From Prorocentrum cordatum (taxonomy: Eukaryota; Sar; Dinophyceae; Prorocentrales; Prorocentraceae): a stretch of 64,000 nt of DNA. The position numbers and the translations under genes were made by a program. Below are positions 1 to 10,678 of this stretch, piece after piece. Location of the stretch: positions 1,528,970 through 1,592,969 of the forward strand of contig CAUYUJ010014615.1 of the NCBI GenBank assembly GCA_963575745.1, written 5' to 3'. Numbering within the stretch: position 1 is the first letter of the stretch; the number at the start of each line of letters is the position of its first letter. Under the pieces are notes generated by a model, which made no database searches, was not told the DNA's origin, and saw only the letters and a program-made list of their open reading frames with translations.

Positions 1-261
1 GACCGCCCCGCCTGGCCGGGTGAAGCCGGCTTGGCCTGGGGCGCGCAAGCCGCGGTTGCCTGTGCCCTCAGGCGCCGGCTCCGCAGCCCATGGCCCCGGA
101 CCGAAGCGGCTCCGCTACCAACTGTGGCAGCGGCAGCGGTGACAATCGGATTTTGGCCTTGAGCCAACACGACGACACAGAATCTGGCCCCGCTTGTAGT
201 CGGGAGAACCTCTCCAATCCCTAATGCTAAACCTGTCGGATTAAATAGCCTCCCTGCTACA
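1..261. other. Anonymous GC-rich DNA
   Basis: I see no coding segment, RNA gene or tandem repeat here. A 10-base match to the end of the spliced leader on the minus strand near 160-170 (CTTGAGCCAA) decays immediately and is probably chance. Confidence 0.5.
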
Positions 262-595
262 ATTGTCCCACCACGGTTCCACTCCCCCCACTTTCCCCAC
301 GGTCCCCTCCCCACCACTGTCCCATTGTACCCACTACTGTCCCATTGTCCCCGCCGCTGTCCCACTGTGCTGTCCCAGCGTCCCCACTGCCCCCATCACT
401 GTCCCACTGTCCCCATTGTCCCCACCACTTTCCCCACCGCGCTACTGTCCCACCACTGTCTTCACCACCGCCTTCACAACTGTCCCCACCACTACCGTCC
501 CCATTACTGTCCCACTGTCCCCACCACTGTCCCGCTGTCCCCTCACCACCGCCCCCACCACCACAGTCCCCACCACTGTCCGCCCCCCCCCCCGT
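262..595. repeat. C-rich degenerate tandem repeat
   Basis: A degenerate array built on CCCCACCACTGTCC and shorter derivatives such as CCCCATTGTCC. It is open in several frames on both strands only because it is C-rich and lacks stops; those frames encode low-complexity Pro/Ser/His or Gly/Trp strings and are not genes. Confidence 0.8.
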
Positions 596-790
596 TTTTC
601 CGAGGGGGGAGGGGGTTTCGAACCGGTAGTGGCCCCCCCCGGTTTTCGAGGGGGGCGGGTTCGAACAGGTAGTGACCCCCCCCCCTTTCATGATGGACTG
701 GGGGGGGGGTTCGAACAGGTAGTGACCCCCCCCTCGGTTTTCCGAAGGGGGGGGGTCGGACCAGTAGTGACCCCCACCGGTTTTCCGCCA
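583..790. repeat. ~45-bp tandem repeat with long C and G runs
   Basis: About four units, marked by GAACAGGTAGTGAC or close variants near 618, 662, 712 and 757 (spacing 44-50 bp). Each unit pairs a run of 7-9 C with a run of 5-9 G around a GGTTTTCGAG segment, so single strands could fold. The runs are also places where an assembly could miscount bases. Confidence 0.75.
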
Positions 791-1670
791 GCAGCTGTAG
801 AACACGCTCTTTCAATTATCATGATTGTTTGCTCTTCTGAGAAGAGGCGCCCCCGAAATGTTGCACCCCATATCAATATTTGATAATTGGATGACCCCGA
901 CAAGAATCGGGGACAAACAAACAAAAGTAAACAAACAACAACGTCGCGCGTCCCCCACACCCCCGTCGTCATCATTCTTGCACAACGTCGGCCCCCATAG
1001 GTTTCCACCCATTCCCAAGGACAGGTTTGTCATCCCGAATCGTTTGTTGACGGTTCAAGGGCCCGGCGAGGGCCCCCCGAGGCCCAAAACGGTCAAAGAC
1101 CTTCCGCCATTATTTTCTCACGACGCAACATGGTCGAATCTGTCCCCAGATCCCTCCTGGGGTCCAAACGCACAAATTGTCCGAACTACTTCCGGCCGCG
1201 GCGACGCGGGGGGCCCCGAAGGGCAGCCACCGTTCTCTCGACTCGCCCTCCCCTACGAATCGGAATGGGCCAGACGTAATCGGCATCGAATCGGATAGGT
1301 GGCGACATTCGAAAGCTACCTGCCCACCAACCATGAGTTCTCCTGAATCAATGGGAGGCGGGGGGCAGGGTTCGGATTTCGCCACCTTAGCGAATACGCG
1401 CAGTGCCCACCCCTGGAGCTATTCGCCCCCATCGTCGCCCCTGACTCTGCCCCGACCACCCGCGCCGCGCGGCCCCTTTGGGGAAACCAAAAGGTACCAA
1501 TACTGCTACCCCCCCAAACCTCTACCTGGGTGCGTCCTGACCAGATTCTCGAAGCGAATCTAGCGGTGGCGACGAGGGCCCCCCAGGAGCCCCAATAATG
1601 GAAAAACGAAGGAAGGATAGGGGTAGGGGTATAGTTTCCTCCTCAGATCCGCGAGCCCCCGAGCGTCAGA
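791..1670. other. Anonymous intergenic DNA
   Basis: No recognisable protein segment, RNA gene or array. Open frames here overlap one another on both strands and show no conserved motif. Confidence 0.4.
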
Positions 1671-1783
1671 GAGGGGGGAGGACGAGGACGAGGGCGAGGA
1701 GGAGGAGGAGGAGGAGGAAAAGAAGGAGACGAGGAGGAGGAGGAAGAGGAGGAAGAGGAAGAGGAGGAGGAGGAGGAGGAGAG
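1671..1783. repeat. (GGA)n purine microsatellite
   Basis: Imperfect GGA/AGG tract with interspersed GA, ending directly against a spliced-leader relic at 1784. Confidence 0.9.
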
Positions 1784-1809
1784 TCCGTAGCCATTGGCAT
1801 TGGCTCAAG
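1784..1809 (+). other. Spliced-leader relic with 4-nt insertion
   Basis: The sequence reads TCCGTAGCCATT, then GGCA, then TTGGCTCAAG. Removing GGCA leaves the 22-nt dinoflagellate spliced leader. It is followed by CC and not by the GT that would start the intron of a spliced-leader RNA gene, so it looks like a leader that re-entered the genome as cDNA. In dinoflagellates such relics mark retroposed, trans-spliced mRNAs. I could not recognise a protein in the 300 bases downstream. Confidence 0.75.
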
Positions 1810-2375
1810 CCGTTGCCTGGGGCCTTTGCCTTCCCTGGGGTTGGGGCTCGAGCTGGTCAGAGAGACCCGCGCGACCCTCGATCAGTGGCCCTTCCCTGGG
1901 TGAGGGTCGTAATCTTACTCACTACACGTTTCGGCTCTGCTCAGATTCTCGGGCGCACGTTTCTTCATGGCGTGAGGAGATGATGCCTCGAGTGGACACC
2001 AGAAGAGTGTATATTGGGCGGATCAGCGTGGAAGTGGCAAGCGTGGCGGCTCGAAATACGAGACCTATGTTGCTTCACATCAGCAATTTGGCCCCTGCTG
2101 AGTTTTTTCATAATAATATATTGGGATGAAACGCTGCCGCTGGATATATCGAGCACAGTTGATCACTACACAAACGCTCCTGCGATCCCCGCCAAAATGG
2201 CAAGAAATGGTAAGCTCAGATCCGCATGGCTTCATTGCAACCGAACCGCTTGACCACCATCTCGACCGAACTGGCGGAATTCGACCACGCGTCCGACAAA
2301 ATACGTTCGACGAGGGATGCGCTGCACAATGCCCCGGCCACGGGCAGCGCTACGAGGGAAAGCGGGCCCTTCGAT
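1810..2375. other. Anonymous DNA downstream of spliced-leader relic
   Basis: If the relic marks a retrocopy, its body should start here, but no frame looks like a conserved protein. A SINE-like or non-coding source transcript is equally possible. Confidence 0.35.
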
Positions 2376-2406
2376 GTGTCACTTTCAGCGCCCGTGAAAG
2401 TGACAC
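2376..2406. repeat. Perfect 12-bp hairpin, copy 1
   Basis: GTGTCACTTTCA, a 7-base loop GCGCCCG, then TGAAAGTGACAC. A second copy lies 162 bp downstream within the same repeat family. Confidence 0.85.
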
Positions 2407-3050
2407 CTCCCAGGGCCCACTTAAAGAGCACCAGAAAGGCTCCAAGAAGGCCCCGAGAAGGCCCCAGGGCGGCACCAAGAGGGCTCCCAGAGGGACCCAA
2501 GAGAGGCCCCAAGAAGGGCCCAAGAGGGCCCTCCGCGGTGTCACTTTCAACGCCCGTGAAAATGACACCTCCCAGGGCCCACTTAGGGCCTCAGAAAAGC
2601 TCTAAGAAGGCCCCGAAAGGGCCATAGAGAGCCGCCCTGGGTTCAACTCCGCGTGGCGGAGTTGGAAGCGATAACTTCAATACCCTACTGGAGGCCTCTT
2701 AGGGGCCCGAAGACGGCACTGAAGAACCCCATCGGGGCTTTTTCAAAGGCAGAGGAGGGCGCAAAAAGGGGCCTCAGTGAGCCCCTGGTCTAACTCCACC
2801 TGGCGGAATTGGAAGCGATATCGCCCGGCGCCTTCATGGAGCCGCTCGGAGCTTCCAAGACGGCTCCAGAAGGCCCCAGGAGGGCCCCAAAAGGATCGAA
2901 CGACGATTCCTGGAAGTGCACCAGTGAGACCCTTGTTGACCTCCGCCTGGCGGAGTTGGAAGCGACAATTTCCAGTGCCCTCTTGGGGCCTCTGGGGGGC
3001 CCCTCAGAAAGCTTTGGGGAGCACAGTGAAGGCCTTCGCAGGGCCGCGTG
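2380..3050. repeat. ~150-bp degenerate repeats with small palindromes
   Basis: After the two hairpins, a second block recurs near 2645, 2795 and 2943: TGGCGGAGTTGGAAGCGA or a variant. In the clearest copy it sits inside the palindrome CTCCGCCTGGCGGAG. Between the blocks lie degenerate AGGCCCCAAGAGGGCC strings. Open frames across the array are repeat artefacts. Confidence 0.7.
2538..2568. repeat. 12-bp hairpin, copy 2
   Basis: GTGTCACTTTCA, loop ACGCCCG, TGAAAATGACAC. There is one G-to-A change in the right arm. Both copies are followed by the same CCTCCCAGGGCCCACTTA block. Confidence 0.85.
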
Positions 3051-3194
3051 AGAGCCGTACCAGGGCCGCATGTGTGCGCGGATGGGGGCGACGAGTGCTG
3101 ACGCTGACGAATATGAGAATGATGAGGGCGATCAAGGCTGGCCCGAAACAAATCCTGGCGCCATTGCAGGCCGCCGATTATCGGCCACGCCGCC

Positions 3195-3425
3195 AGGACG
3201 ACGCCAAGCAACAAAACGACACCAACCAACAAACCGACACCAACCAACAAACCAACAAATCGACACCGGCCAACAAAAGGACACCAAGCAACAAAACGAC
3301 ACCAAGCAACAAAACGACACCAACCAACGAAACGACACCAACCAACAAAACGGCACGAATCAACAAAACGGCACTGACCAACCAAACGACAAATCACTTC
3401 ACGACACCAATGAACAACGCGAAAT
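3195..3425. repeat. 18-bp tandem repeat, AAGCAACAAAACGACACC
   Basis: About a dozen degenerate units, with the third codon position varying among CAACAA, CCAACAA and similar. The unit is 6 codons, so the array stays open (Asn/Gln/Thr on +, Val/Leu/Phe/Trp/Cys on -). Confidence 0.85.
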
Positions 3426-3656
3426 CCACCGACCGCCAACCAAGCATAAAATCAACCGACACAACGAAACCAACCCATAGAGCCAGACCAACCACTGGAT
3501 TCGTGAGTCGGGGTAGTCATGGAAGTGAGCCGCTGCAGCCCGCGGAAGCCATTAACAGTGACCAGAGCACCGCAATGCAGCAACGTCCCCGGGCGGCGGC
3601 GGGAGTCTTGGATCTCCCGCGGGACTGGAGCGTAGCGAGTTCGTCCTGGGTCCGGT

Positions 3657-3712
3657 TTAGTGAAGTGAAGAATTTCGGGGTGCTTGCATGGCAAAAACCT
3701 TCACTTCACTAA
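3657..3712. repeat. 14-bp inverted repeat with 28-nt loop
   Basis: TTAGTGAAGTGAAG at 3657-3670 and its exact reverse complement at 3699-3712. Function unknown; a transcript from either strand would form a stable stem. Confidence 0.85.
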
Positions 3713-3839
3713 TCTGGGGCCCCTGGAGCCCCAGGGCGTTTCAGGTCCCCTCGCTGTCTGGGTAGTCCAGGGGGCGCAGTGGCGGCTTACCAGAGGCCCT
3801 GTTCCCTAGCCTCACTTGCTTTCACCCGTGGTGCTCGAC

Positions 3840-4190
3840 GGCCGTCTCGGAGCTGTCTTGTGGCGGTCTGGGGCAATCCCGAAGCCTCTTGGAGCCATCC
3901 CAAGGCCCCAAGGCGCCACCAATGGGGGCCCCAAGAGAGCTCCCAGAGGGCCCCGAAAGGCCTACAACAGATTGCACGTTCGCGCGAATTCTTTGTACCA
4001 CTTTGGGGGGTCCCTCTTGGGGCCCTCGGGGAACGTTCTTGGGGCCCTCCGAGGGCCCACTGGGGCCCCGGGAAGGCCCCAAGAACGCTCCCAGAGGGCC
4101 CCAAGAATGCTCCAAGAGGGCCCCAAGAGGACCCCCACAAGTGACAAAAACTATTTGCATGAGGGTGCAACTTACTCGGCGCCTCTTGGG
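3840..4190. repeat. GGCCCCAAGAGGGCC degenerate array
   Basis: A short-period degenerate array (AGAGGGCCCCAAGA and relatives), the same family that covers large parts of 11.5-15 kb and 32-39 kb. Open frames on both strands are artefacts of this composition. Confidence 0.7.
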
Positions 4191-4219
4191 GCGCTCTTGG
4201 AGCCGTGCTGGGCGCCACT

Positions 4220-4670
4220 CGTGGGCGACATGGGCTGGGCGACGGCATGTGGACCCTGTCGCTTGGGCCATCCGGGGTGCTCCCGAATGGGGCCACGAAG
4301 CTTGTGAGCGTATGACGGAATGGGCTGGGCGGCGGCCTGTGGGCCCTGCCTGTGGGGCCGTCGGTGTAGCTCCCCGTGGGGCCACGAAGCGTGTGAAACG
4401 CATGCCGAAATATGCTGGGCGGCGGCCTGGGAAACCTGCCGCTGGGACCTTTTTTTGGTGGAGCGGCCTATAGGGGCACGAAATGTTTGAGGGTGTCATC
4501 AATGTGGCCTGGGCGACGGCATGTGGACCTTGCCGCCGGGACCTCCGATGAGCTCCTCATGGGGACACGAAGCGTCTGAGGGGCGTGCCGACATGGGCTG
4601 GGCGGCGCACTAAGGGCCCTGCCGATGGGGCCTTCGGTGGAGCACCTCACAAGGCCACGAGACTTGCAGG
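4220..4670. repeat. ~90-bp tandem repeat, five units
   Basis: The block TGGGCTGGGCGGCGGCCTG and variants recurs near 4231, 4322, 4411, 4505 and 4591 (spacing 86-94 bp). Each is followed by GGGGCCACGAAGCGTGTG-like sequence. Units differ substantially, so the array is old. Confidence 0.75.
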
Positions 4671-5298
4671 GAATGTGGCGAAGCAGAGGCGCGGGGGAAC
4701 AAGGGGGTGTTTTGATGATGTTGATGAGGATGGTGGTGGTATTGATGATGGAGACGGCGAGAATGCGGATGATGCTGATGATGATGGTGATGGCGACGAT
4801 GACGATGAACGATGACGACGGAGACACGCGGAGAGCAGGGGCAGATACGCGAAGAGGGAGGACGAGGGAGGGGGCCGGAAGGAATGACGCGGGGCGGTGT
4901 CTCTTCAAAACGAAGGACCAACACTGCAATATGGTAGGAAATTTCTGGCGACCCCCCCCGTGGCGCGGTCAATGTCCGCGACAGCATCGCTGGCATTACG
5001 AACGAAATGATCGAACTCTTCCTGCGACGTTACCCGCGGGGTGGATCAGCCAGGGATGGGGGTCGAAACCGCCCCAGCGCAAAGCAAGTATACAATCCTG
5101 AGAAACCCCAGCCCACATCAACCGATCCGCAACAAACACGCAAGCCTTTGACGACCCCAACGCACGTGACATCGCATAACGCGACGCGCCATCGAAAACG
5201 TTCGACGCGCGGCCTCGGAATGACATCGGGCTTCATGGAACGTCGAATGGAAAACATGAAAAACCGCCCTGTGGGCTCCGAGACCCAAAATTACTGAT
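4671..5298. other. Region before LINE copy 1
   Basis: Contains a short GATGATG-rich microsatellite (about 4712-4815) and anonymous DNA. It may include the 5' untranslated region of the retroelement that starts to code at about 5299, but no promoter or boundary is visible. Confidence 0.4.
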
Positions 5299-6422
5299 GT
5301 GAAGGATTTCGGCTCGTCGACGAAAGGGCCCAATCGGAAATGGAAGTGTGAGCACTGCGGCTGCAAGAAGAACGGCTGGAGTACGTGGTACTGCCTCCAC
5401 TGCCAGGTTACCTGGAACGTCCCCGTGGAGGCGGAGGCGAACGGGCTCGCGGTGGTGGTCGCAAGGGACAGCGAGCCCCTCTCGGTCGGCTTGCAGCCGC
5501 CGCCTGGCTTGGGGAATGGTGACAAGCAGCTCGCGATCGCCGAGATCGAGCAGCCCATCTCCCTTGGCAAGAAGACGGGCGACATGGTGCCGGTAACGAA
5601 GTACGAGAAGCTGCTGGAGTTCAAGCAGAAGGAGGCTGTCCAGCCCAAGGAGCCGCCGCTCCAGATTCGGGCGCATCGTGCGCACGAGCAGGTCCAGCAC
5701 CTGGAGAATATGCTGGATGGAGCCATTGACAAGCTGGGGCGCATCCGCCAAGCGGTCCTGGACCAGGAGGCAGAGGTCCAGCTGTTGCAGACGAAGCTTG
5801 GGGAGGCAGATGAGGAGTGCAAGGGCTTGCTCAGCGCCATGCACAGCCAGGCGCACAACAGCCAGCAAAGGAGAAGCCGAAGATCTCCTTGGAGCACCTG
5901 CTCGCGGGGGGCGCGTCGTGCATCGACCCCGAGGGCTGCGATGACTTCTTCGGGCTTGCCGACATCTACGAGTTCACGGATGCGGATTGGAGCGAAGCAG
6001 CTACCAGAAAGGACCAGCTGCGACAGGGAGTGCAGGACATGGCGAAGCAGCTCTTTGGGGGCGCCAAAGAGACCGCGGAGAGGCTGCGCAAGGAGCACTC
6101 CGAGCACGTCAACAGGCTGCACAAGAAGCGCAAGGGCGAGGGCGAGGGCGACGCGCGCGCCACGGCTGCTCCGCCCCCTGGAGGTGCTCCTCCAGGCGCT
6201 GCTGCTGCTGCAGGTGGCCCTGGCGCCCGCCCAGGCGCAGCCAGCGCCCCCGGTGGCGGCGGTGGAGCCGCTGCCAACTCGCCCAAGGTCGATGTTCGCA
6301 CCAAGGCCGCTGAGGCTCTGGGCAGCAAGGGAGGGGGAAGAGGTGCTGGAGGGGGTGCTGGAGGCACCCCGGGCGCGTCAGGAGAGGCAGGCAGGGGGCA
6401 GAGCAAGACGTCTGGTGGGTAG
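5299..6422 (+). pseudogene. LINE copy 1: zinc-finger/coiled-coil N-terminal protein
   Basis: The first frame opens with a C-x2-C...C-x2-C finger (CEHCGCKKNGWSTWYCLHC, 5348-5405). A charged, heptad-like segment rich in Glu, Gln and Leu follows at about 5600-5860. Near 5860 coding continues in another frame (PKISLEHLLAGG onward), with more Lys/Glu-rich helix, then an Ala/Gly/Pro-rich tail to a stop at 6420-6422. Zinc-finger plus coiled-coil proteins at the 5' end of LINEs usually bind the element RNA and form the ribonucleoprotein particle. The frame change means at least one indel. Confidence 0.65.
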
Positions 6423-6689
6423 CAGCCTGCCTTGCCCCGCCAGCTGGTGGGCCGAAGCGGCGGCGGGCCCCTCAAGGCCTCCTGGGGTCTTCTTTCTGGC
6501 GCCGGTTTGGCACCCGCCCCCGCCGAGCTGGAACCCCCCCGACCTGCCCCCCCCCCCCCTGCTCTTCCCTCCCCCCCTAGCGACTGGCCCCTTACAGGGC
6601 CGCTGAGAATTCGGAAGAGTCGCGCTGCCCAGCCAGGGCAAAAGCTTAAGCAGAAATCTGCAGGGTCGCGTCAGGGAGTTTTTCTGCCT

Positions 6690-8097
6690 CGAAACCTGCA
6701 ATACCACGGCATGGTCGTCAGCGAAGCAGTTTCTCCAGGGGGAAGCGCCGAGTCACATCGTTATGCTTCAGGAACTAACTGTTGACCCTACAGATCGCGT
6801 CGAATGTGAGTCCCAGCTCAGGAAGCTGGGCTGGCAGGCGCGGATTCACCCGTCCGAGGTCACCCGCGCTGGAGGCCTGTCAGGAGGGGCAACGGTCGCG
6901 CGCAGAGTTTGTTGGCTTGGGCTGGCCGCCGACGGACACGAAGCGCCTGATGTACCCGCGCCGCCAGCAGTTGATGTGAATTAACGCGTATGTACCAGGA
7001 AGGTTCATCCTCGGGTCCAGCTACCTCCACGACCAGGACCCGCTGGGTCCAATCGGAAACCAAATACTCAGTCGGATAGGCGAGCAGATTCACTCTTGGG
7101 GTTTGCCGTTGTCTTGGGAGGAGACTGGAATGTTTCACCAGAGGTTATCCAGAGCATGGGCTGGGCAGGACGTCTCGGGGGGCAGATTGTCAAGCCGCCG
7201 ACATATATTTGCAGGTCCACTGCCAAGGTCTGGAAAACTGTGGATTACTGTGTGATGTCTGCAGGTCTTGCAGACAGTGTCCATTCTTGCGCCATCAGTA
7301 AGAAGGCATCAGTCAAGCCGCACTGGCCCGTGGTGGTCAAGTTCCGCGGCGAGCCGCTCAGTGTCTTGGTCCAGGCGCTGCGCTTGCCGAGGATGTTCCC
7401 GCAGGACGTGGTGATAGGACCCATGCCAGAGCCACCAGATCATCAGGCACTTCTTGAAAATGCTGGGTCGGCTGGGGATCGGGATTCGCTAGATGTGTGC
7501 TACAGGGCCTTTGTTGAAGGATTGGAGCGAGAGCTTGGGGCCTACCACGGAGTGTTAGATCAAGCTAAGTACTTCGGCAGAGCTGAGAAGCCTGCCAGTA
7601 TCAAGGTTTCAGCTGTCAGAACTCCGGGTGGTCGGTATCCCGTCGGGGGTCCTGAGAGCAGGGGGCGGCGTCGTATGTCAAAGCTTGTCTCGGAGCTGGT
7701 CCACATTAAGAAGCGGGGCCTTCGCTGGGGGGAAGGGGGGTCTATGGGGCTACTGAAGTCGGTCGGGCGGGGGCCAAAGCAGTTGCACGTTTGGCAGCAG
7801 TGGGTACCCTCTTTTGGCAGCGTGTTTCACGCGTCTCTCGAGCAGTTGCAGGCTTGGGGGGATGAAGCGGAAGGTTTTGCACGAGTGCAGGGGCGCAAGT
7901 TTACTTCCGAGCGTGGCAAGCGCTGGCGAGAGCGGGTGCAGGAGGCTGCATCTGCAGGCGCTGGCAAGGCGCATCAGTATTCGCAGAGTCCGATCGGTTG
8001 GGTGCCGCCGGAGTCGAGCACCATCAAGGCCGGAGGATTTTCGGTCCCGCTGGGGCCTCAAGAGTCCGTGGATGGGCTCACTAAGTTTGGAGTGACA
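6690..8097 (+). pseudogene. LINE copy 1: AP-type endonuclease domain and linker
   Basis: A NTTAW-type start and HIVMLQEL (about 6690-6780) match the N-terminal strand of the endonuclease/exonuclease/phosphatase fold. GGDWNVSPE near 7120-7150 carries the catalytic Asp/Asn, TVDYCVMSAGL near 7240 the Asp-Tyr motif, and KPHWPV near 7315 the terminal His. Frame changes lie between about 6890 and 7100. A long linker, open from 7096 to 8151, leads towards the RT. This domain nicks the target DNA to prime reverse transcription. Confidence 0.75.
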
Positions 8098-9615
8098 TCT
8101 GGAAGCCTTTCCCTGATGCCTCGAAGTTCCCCGACCCAGTCCAGTACCTGACGCGCCAGATCCAGGCCCAGGCTGCTGAGCAAGGTGTTTCGGTCCAGGA
8201 GCTGTGTTCTAAAGAAAAGCCGGTCGTCGACATTCGCGGAGCCATCAGGAAGTTTCCGAAACGCACGGCTTGTGGGGTTGACGCCCTTCGGCCGCGGGAT
8301 CTGGACAAGGCCTCGGATGGCCTTCTGGAGGTTCTTGGAGCGCTCGGGGTCAAGATGGAGTACCTAGGCACCTGCCCCGCCATCCTCCTCGCCACGATCC
8401 TTGCCATGCTGTCACAGCCCGAAAGAGGCTTTCGCCCGATAGCTCTGCTGCGCACTCCCACTCGGGTGTTCTCGAAGCTGTCGCGGAACGAGATTATGTG
8501 CTGGGAGCGTGATAAGAATCGCGATTACTTGTGCGGTGCGCACGGTAAGAGCTGCGAACGCGCGGCATGGGGGCAGAGCTTGACGGCTGAGCAGCACGTC
8601 AGTGTAGGAGGCTGCTCAGGCTCCTGTCTCGTGGACTTGACGAAGGCCCACGAGAAGGTTTGCCATTATCTGTTGGCCGTCGCGGCCGTCAAGCACAAGT
8701 TTAACAGAGTGAAACTCCGGCTGATGCTGTCGCTCTACCGTGGACGTAGAATTATCAACGTGCGTGGTGGTGTAGGGGCCCCAGTGCTGGCCTTCCAAGG
8801 GATCCTCGCGGGCTGCGGGTTTGCTACCACCTTACTTCGCGTTATGCTCATGGACCCCTTGGACCTCACCAGGGAGCTCTACTGGAGCGTTAGTATGTAC
8901 AATGTGGTGGATGGCATCGCGGCCCAAGCGTCAGGCAGCAGGCAACACGTTGAGAACGTTCTCTCTCGTGCCGTGTACTTTCTGCGCCTGCAGCTCGAGA
9001 AGCTGCTGTCGGTCATCTCTCAGGCTAAAGGTCTGGTTGTGTGCAGTCACTCGGCCGAGGGTGACCATCGTATCTAGGCTTAAGAAGTGGAAGTTTACTG
9101 GCGTCAGCTCAGGCAGGAACCTGGGCTCCGACCAGACGACGCCGAAAGAGGTTCAAAGGTCCTCCAGAAGCGACTCCACAAGATACGTCTTCGGGGTAAA
9201 AAGGATCCGTGGGCTCAGTAGTGCCAAGAAGGTGATGCTCAAAGTTGCTCGCACGGGAGGCCCCCCCTCGGCCACATGCGGTTGCCGCGCCAATGGAATG
9301 CCCACCTCTGCCCTGGGTAAGCTCCGTGCTTGCCTCGGGAGTGCCCTTTTTGGAACGCCCAAGGGAAGGTGCAGGACGTTGGAGTTTCTCTTATCGGTGG
9401 AGCCCAAGGCGGACCCATCGTACGACGTGCATGCGTTACCCATCCTTGCGCGGGGACAAGCCGCTCGCTTAGCGTGGGCGGAGCAGCGCGTCATGCAAGA
9501 GTGTGTCAACTTGTTTTGTTACCGGCCTGATCGCGGGTGGCAATGCGCCCGTGGACCTGGGGGCGCAGTCGTTCTTACAATGAAAAGGTTAGGCTGGCAA
9601 GTAAAAAGCTGGTAA
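8098..9615 (+). pseudogene. LINE copy 1: reverse transcriptase and thumb/connector
   Basis: Recognisable blocks are FRPIALL near 8430, motif A CLVDLTKAHEKV near 8630 (catalytic Asp kept), motif B region GILAGCGFATTLL near 8800 and motif C MYNVVDGIAA near 8895. Motif C should read Y/F-x-D-D; the second Asp is Gly here, which should abolish polymerisation. After a stop near 9076, coding continues in another frame through a basic connector to about 9615. Confidence 0.8.
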
Positions 9616-9682
9616 GTTTGTCACTGTTCGGGGTGTCGAAGTTGATGTGACATTCCTGGGATACAGGTCCTGAAAGACCGTC

Positions 9683-10620
9683 TTGCACCAGGCTGCTCGG
9701 GATATGATTCTTCGAGGTCTTGGAGATGGGGAGCGGGTTCCTGGATTGACGGGGGGGCCCATGCTGGAGCCCATCATTGAGGTCCTCCGGAAGCTCAGGG
9801 GCAAAGAAAGGTTCACGGCTGCTACGGGGATTGCTGGGATTGTCTCGGGAGGATACCCCACTCAGCTCACCTTGTACGATGATCCTCGTGTTGTGGACCC
9901 TCTCTGCCAGCTATGTGGTGAGAGGCCGGGGGCGCACAGCCACAGATTTCGCTGCTGCCACGCCCATGACGCTGTTCGCCGTGACCTCGACGTGGGCGAC
10001 CTGCTCGCCTTGGGCCACACGCCCGCCAATAGGTTGTTGGTCACCCGTGCCCTGGCTCCGAGTCCCGAGTGGCAATGGCCAGCGCCGTACACCGCGGCTA
10101 GGCACAAGTGGGATGTTTATCCTCCTGGGGGGCACTTGGGGCCGAGGATTTATTTGTCTGGACGGGTCTGGCCTGGACCCCGCTCTTCCGCAGTTTACCA
10201 GGGGTGGTTGGGCGGTGGTTTCGATGCCCTTGGATTCCTGGGGTGGATATGTGACTGGATCGGCGTATGAGCCCTTGCCGCACGCGGTCCAGACCAGTGG
10301 CTGTGGGGAGGTGTTTGCTTTGTTAGTGGCCATGAGGCTTGCAGGGTCCGAGGCCATGGAGATAGTCACAGATTGCAAGGCCGTCTTGGACACTTAGAGG
10401 CTGGGGCCCACTCGGGATCTGGAGAAGGTTGCCTTTTCGGAGCTCTGGGTGGAGATCTTTAGGTAGGCTTCTGACATTGGCATAGATAGGACCACTGTGA
10501 CCAAGATTAAGTCTCACCTCTCCCTGACCAAGGCCCGTAGGCTAGGAGTTGAAGACTGGAAATGGCGGGGGAACAAGAAGGCTGATGAGTTGGCTCGATT
10601 AGGAGCCCAGGCCCACCCCC
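9683..10620 (+). pseudogene. LINE copy 1: Cys/His segment and RNase H domain
   Basis: A C-x2-C...H-x3-C-type cluster (CQLCGERPGAHSHRFRCC) lies near 9910-9960. RNase H motifs follow in pieces: DGSGLDP near 10160 (first Asp), SGCGEVFAL near 10300 (Glu), EIVTDCKAVLD near 10360 (Asp), then after a stop KIKSHLSL and GNKKADELAR near 10505-10600 (His and final Asp). The acidic residues of the fold are still present, but an in-frame stop after VLDT and frame changes break it. Confidence 0.75.
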
Positions 10621-10678
10621 ATAACCCTTGGACGCGTGCAAGGTTTAAAGGTTTGGAGCCCCTGACCAAGCAGCCGGC

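Noticed and set aside
161-182. Possible third spliced-leader relic on the minus strand
   Set aside because: Only the last 10 bases (TTGGCTCAAG) match well. The rest agrees at about chance level (16 of 22 in total), and nothing coding follows.
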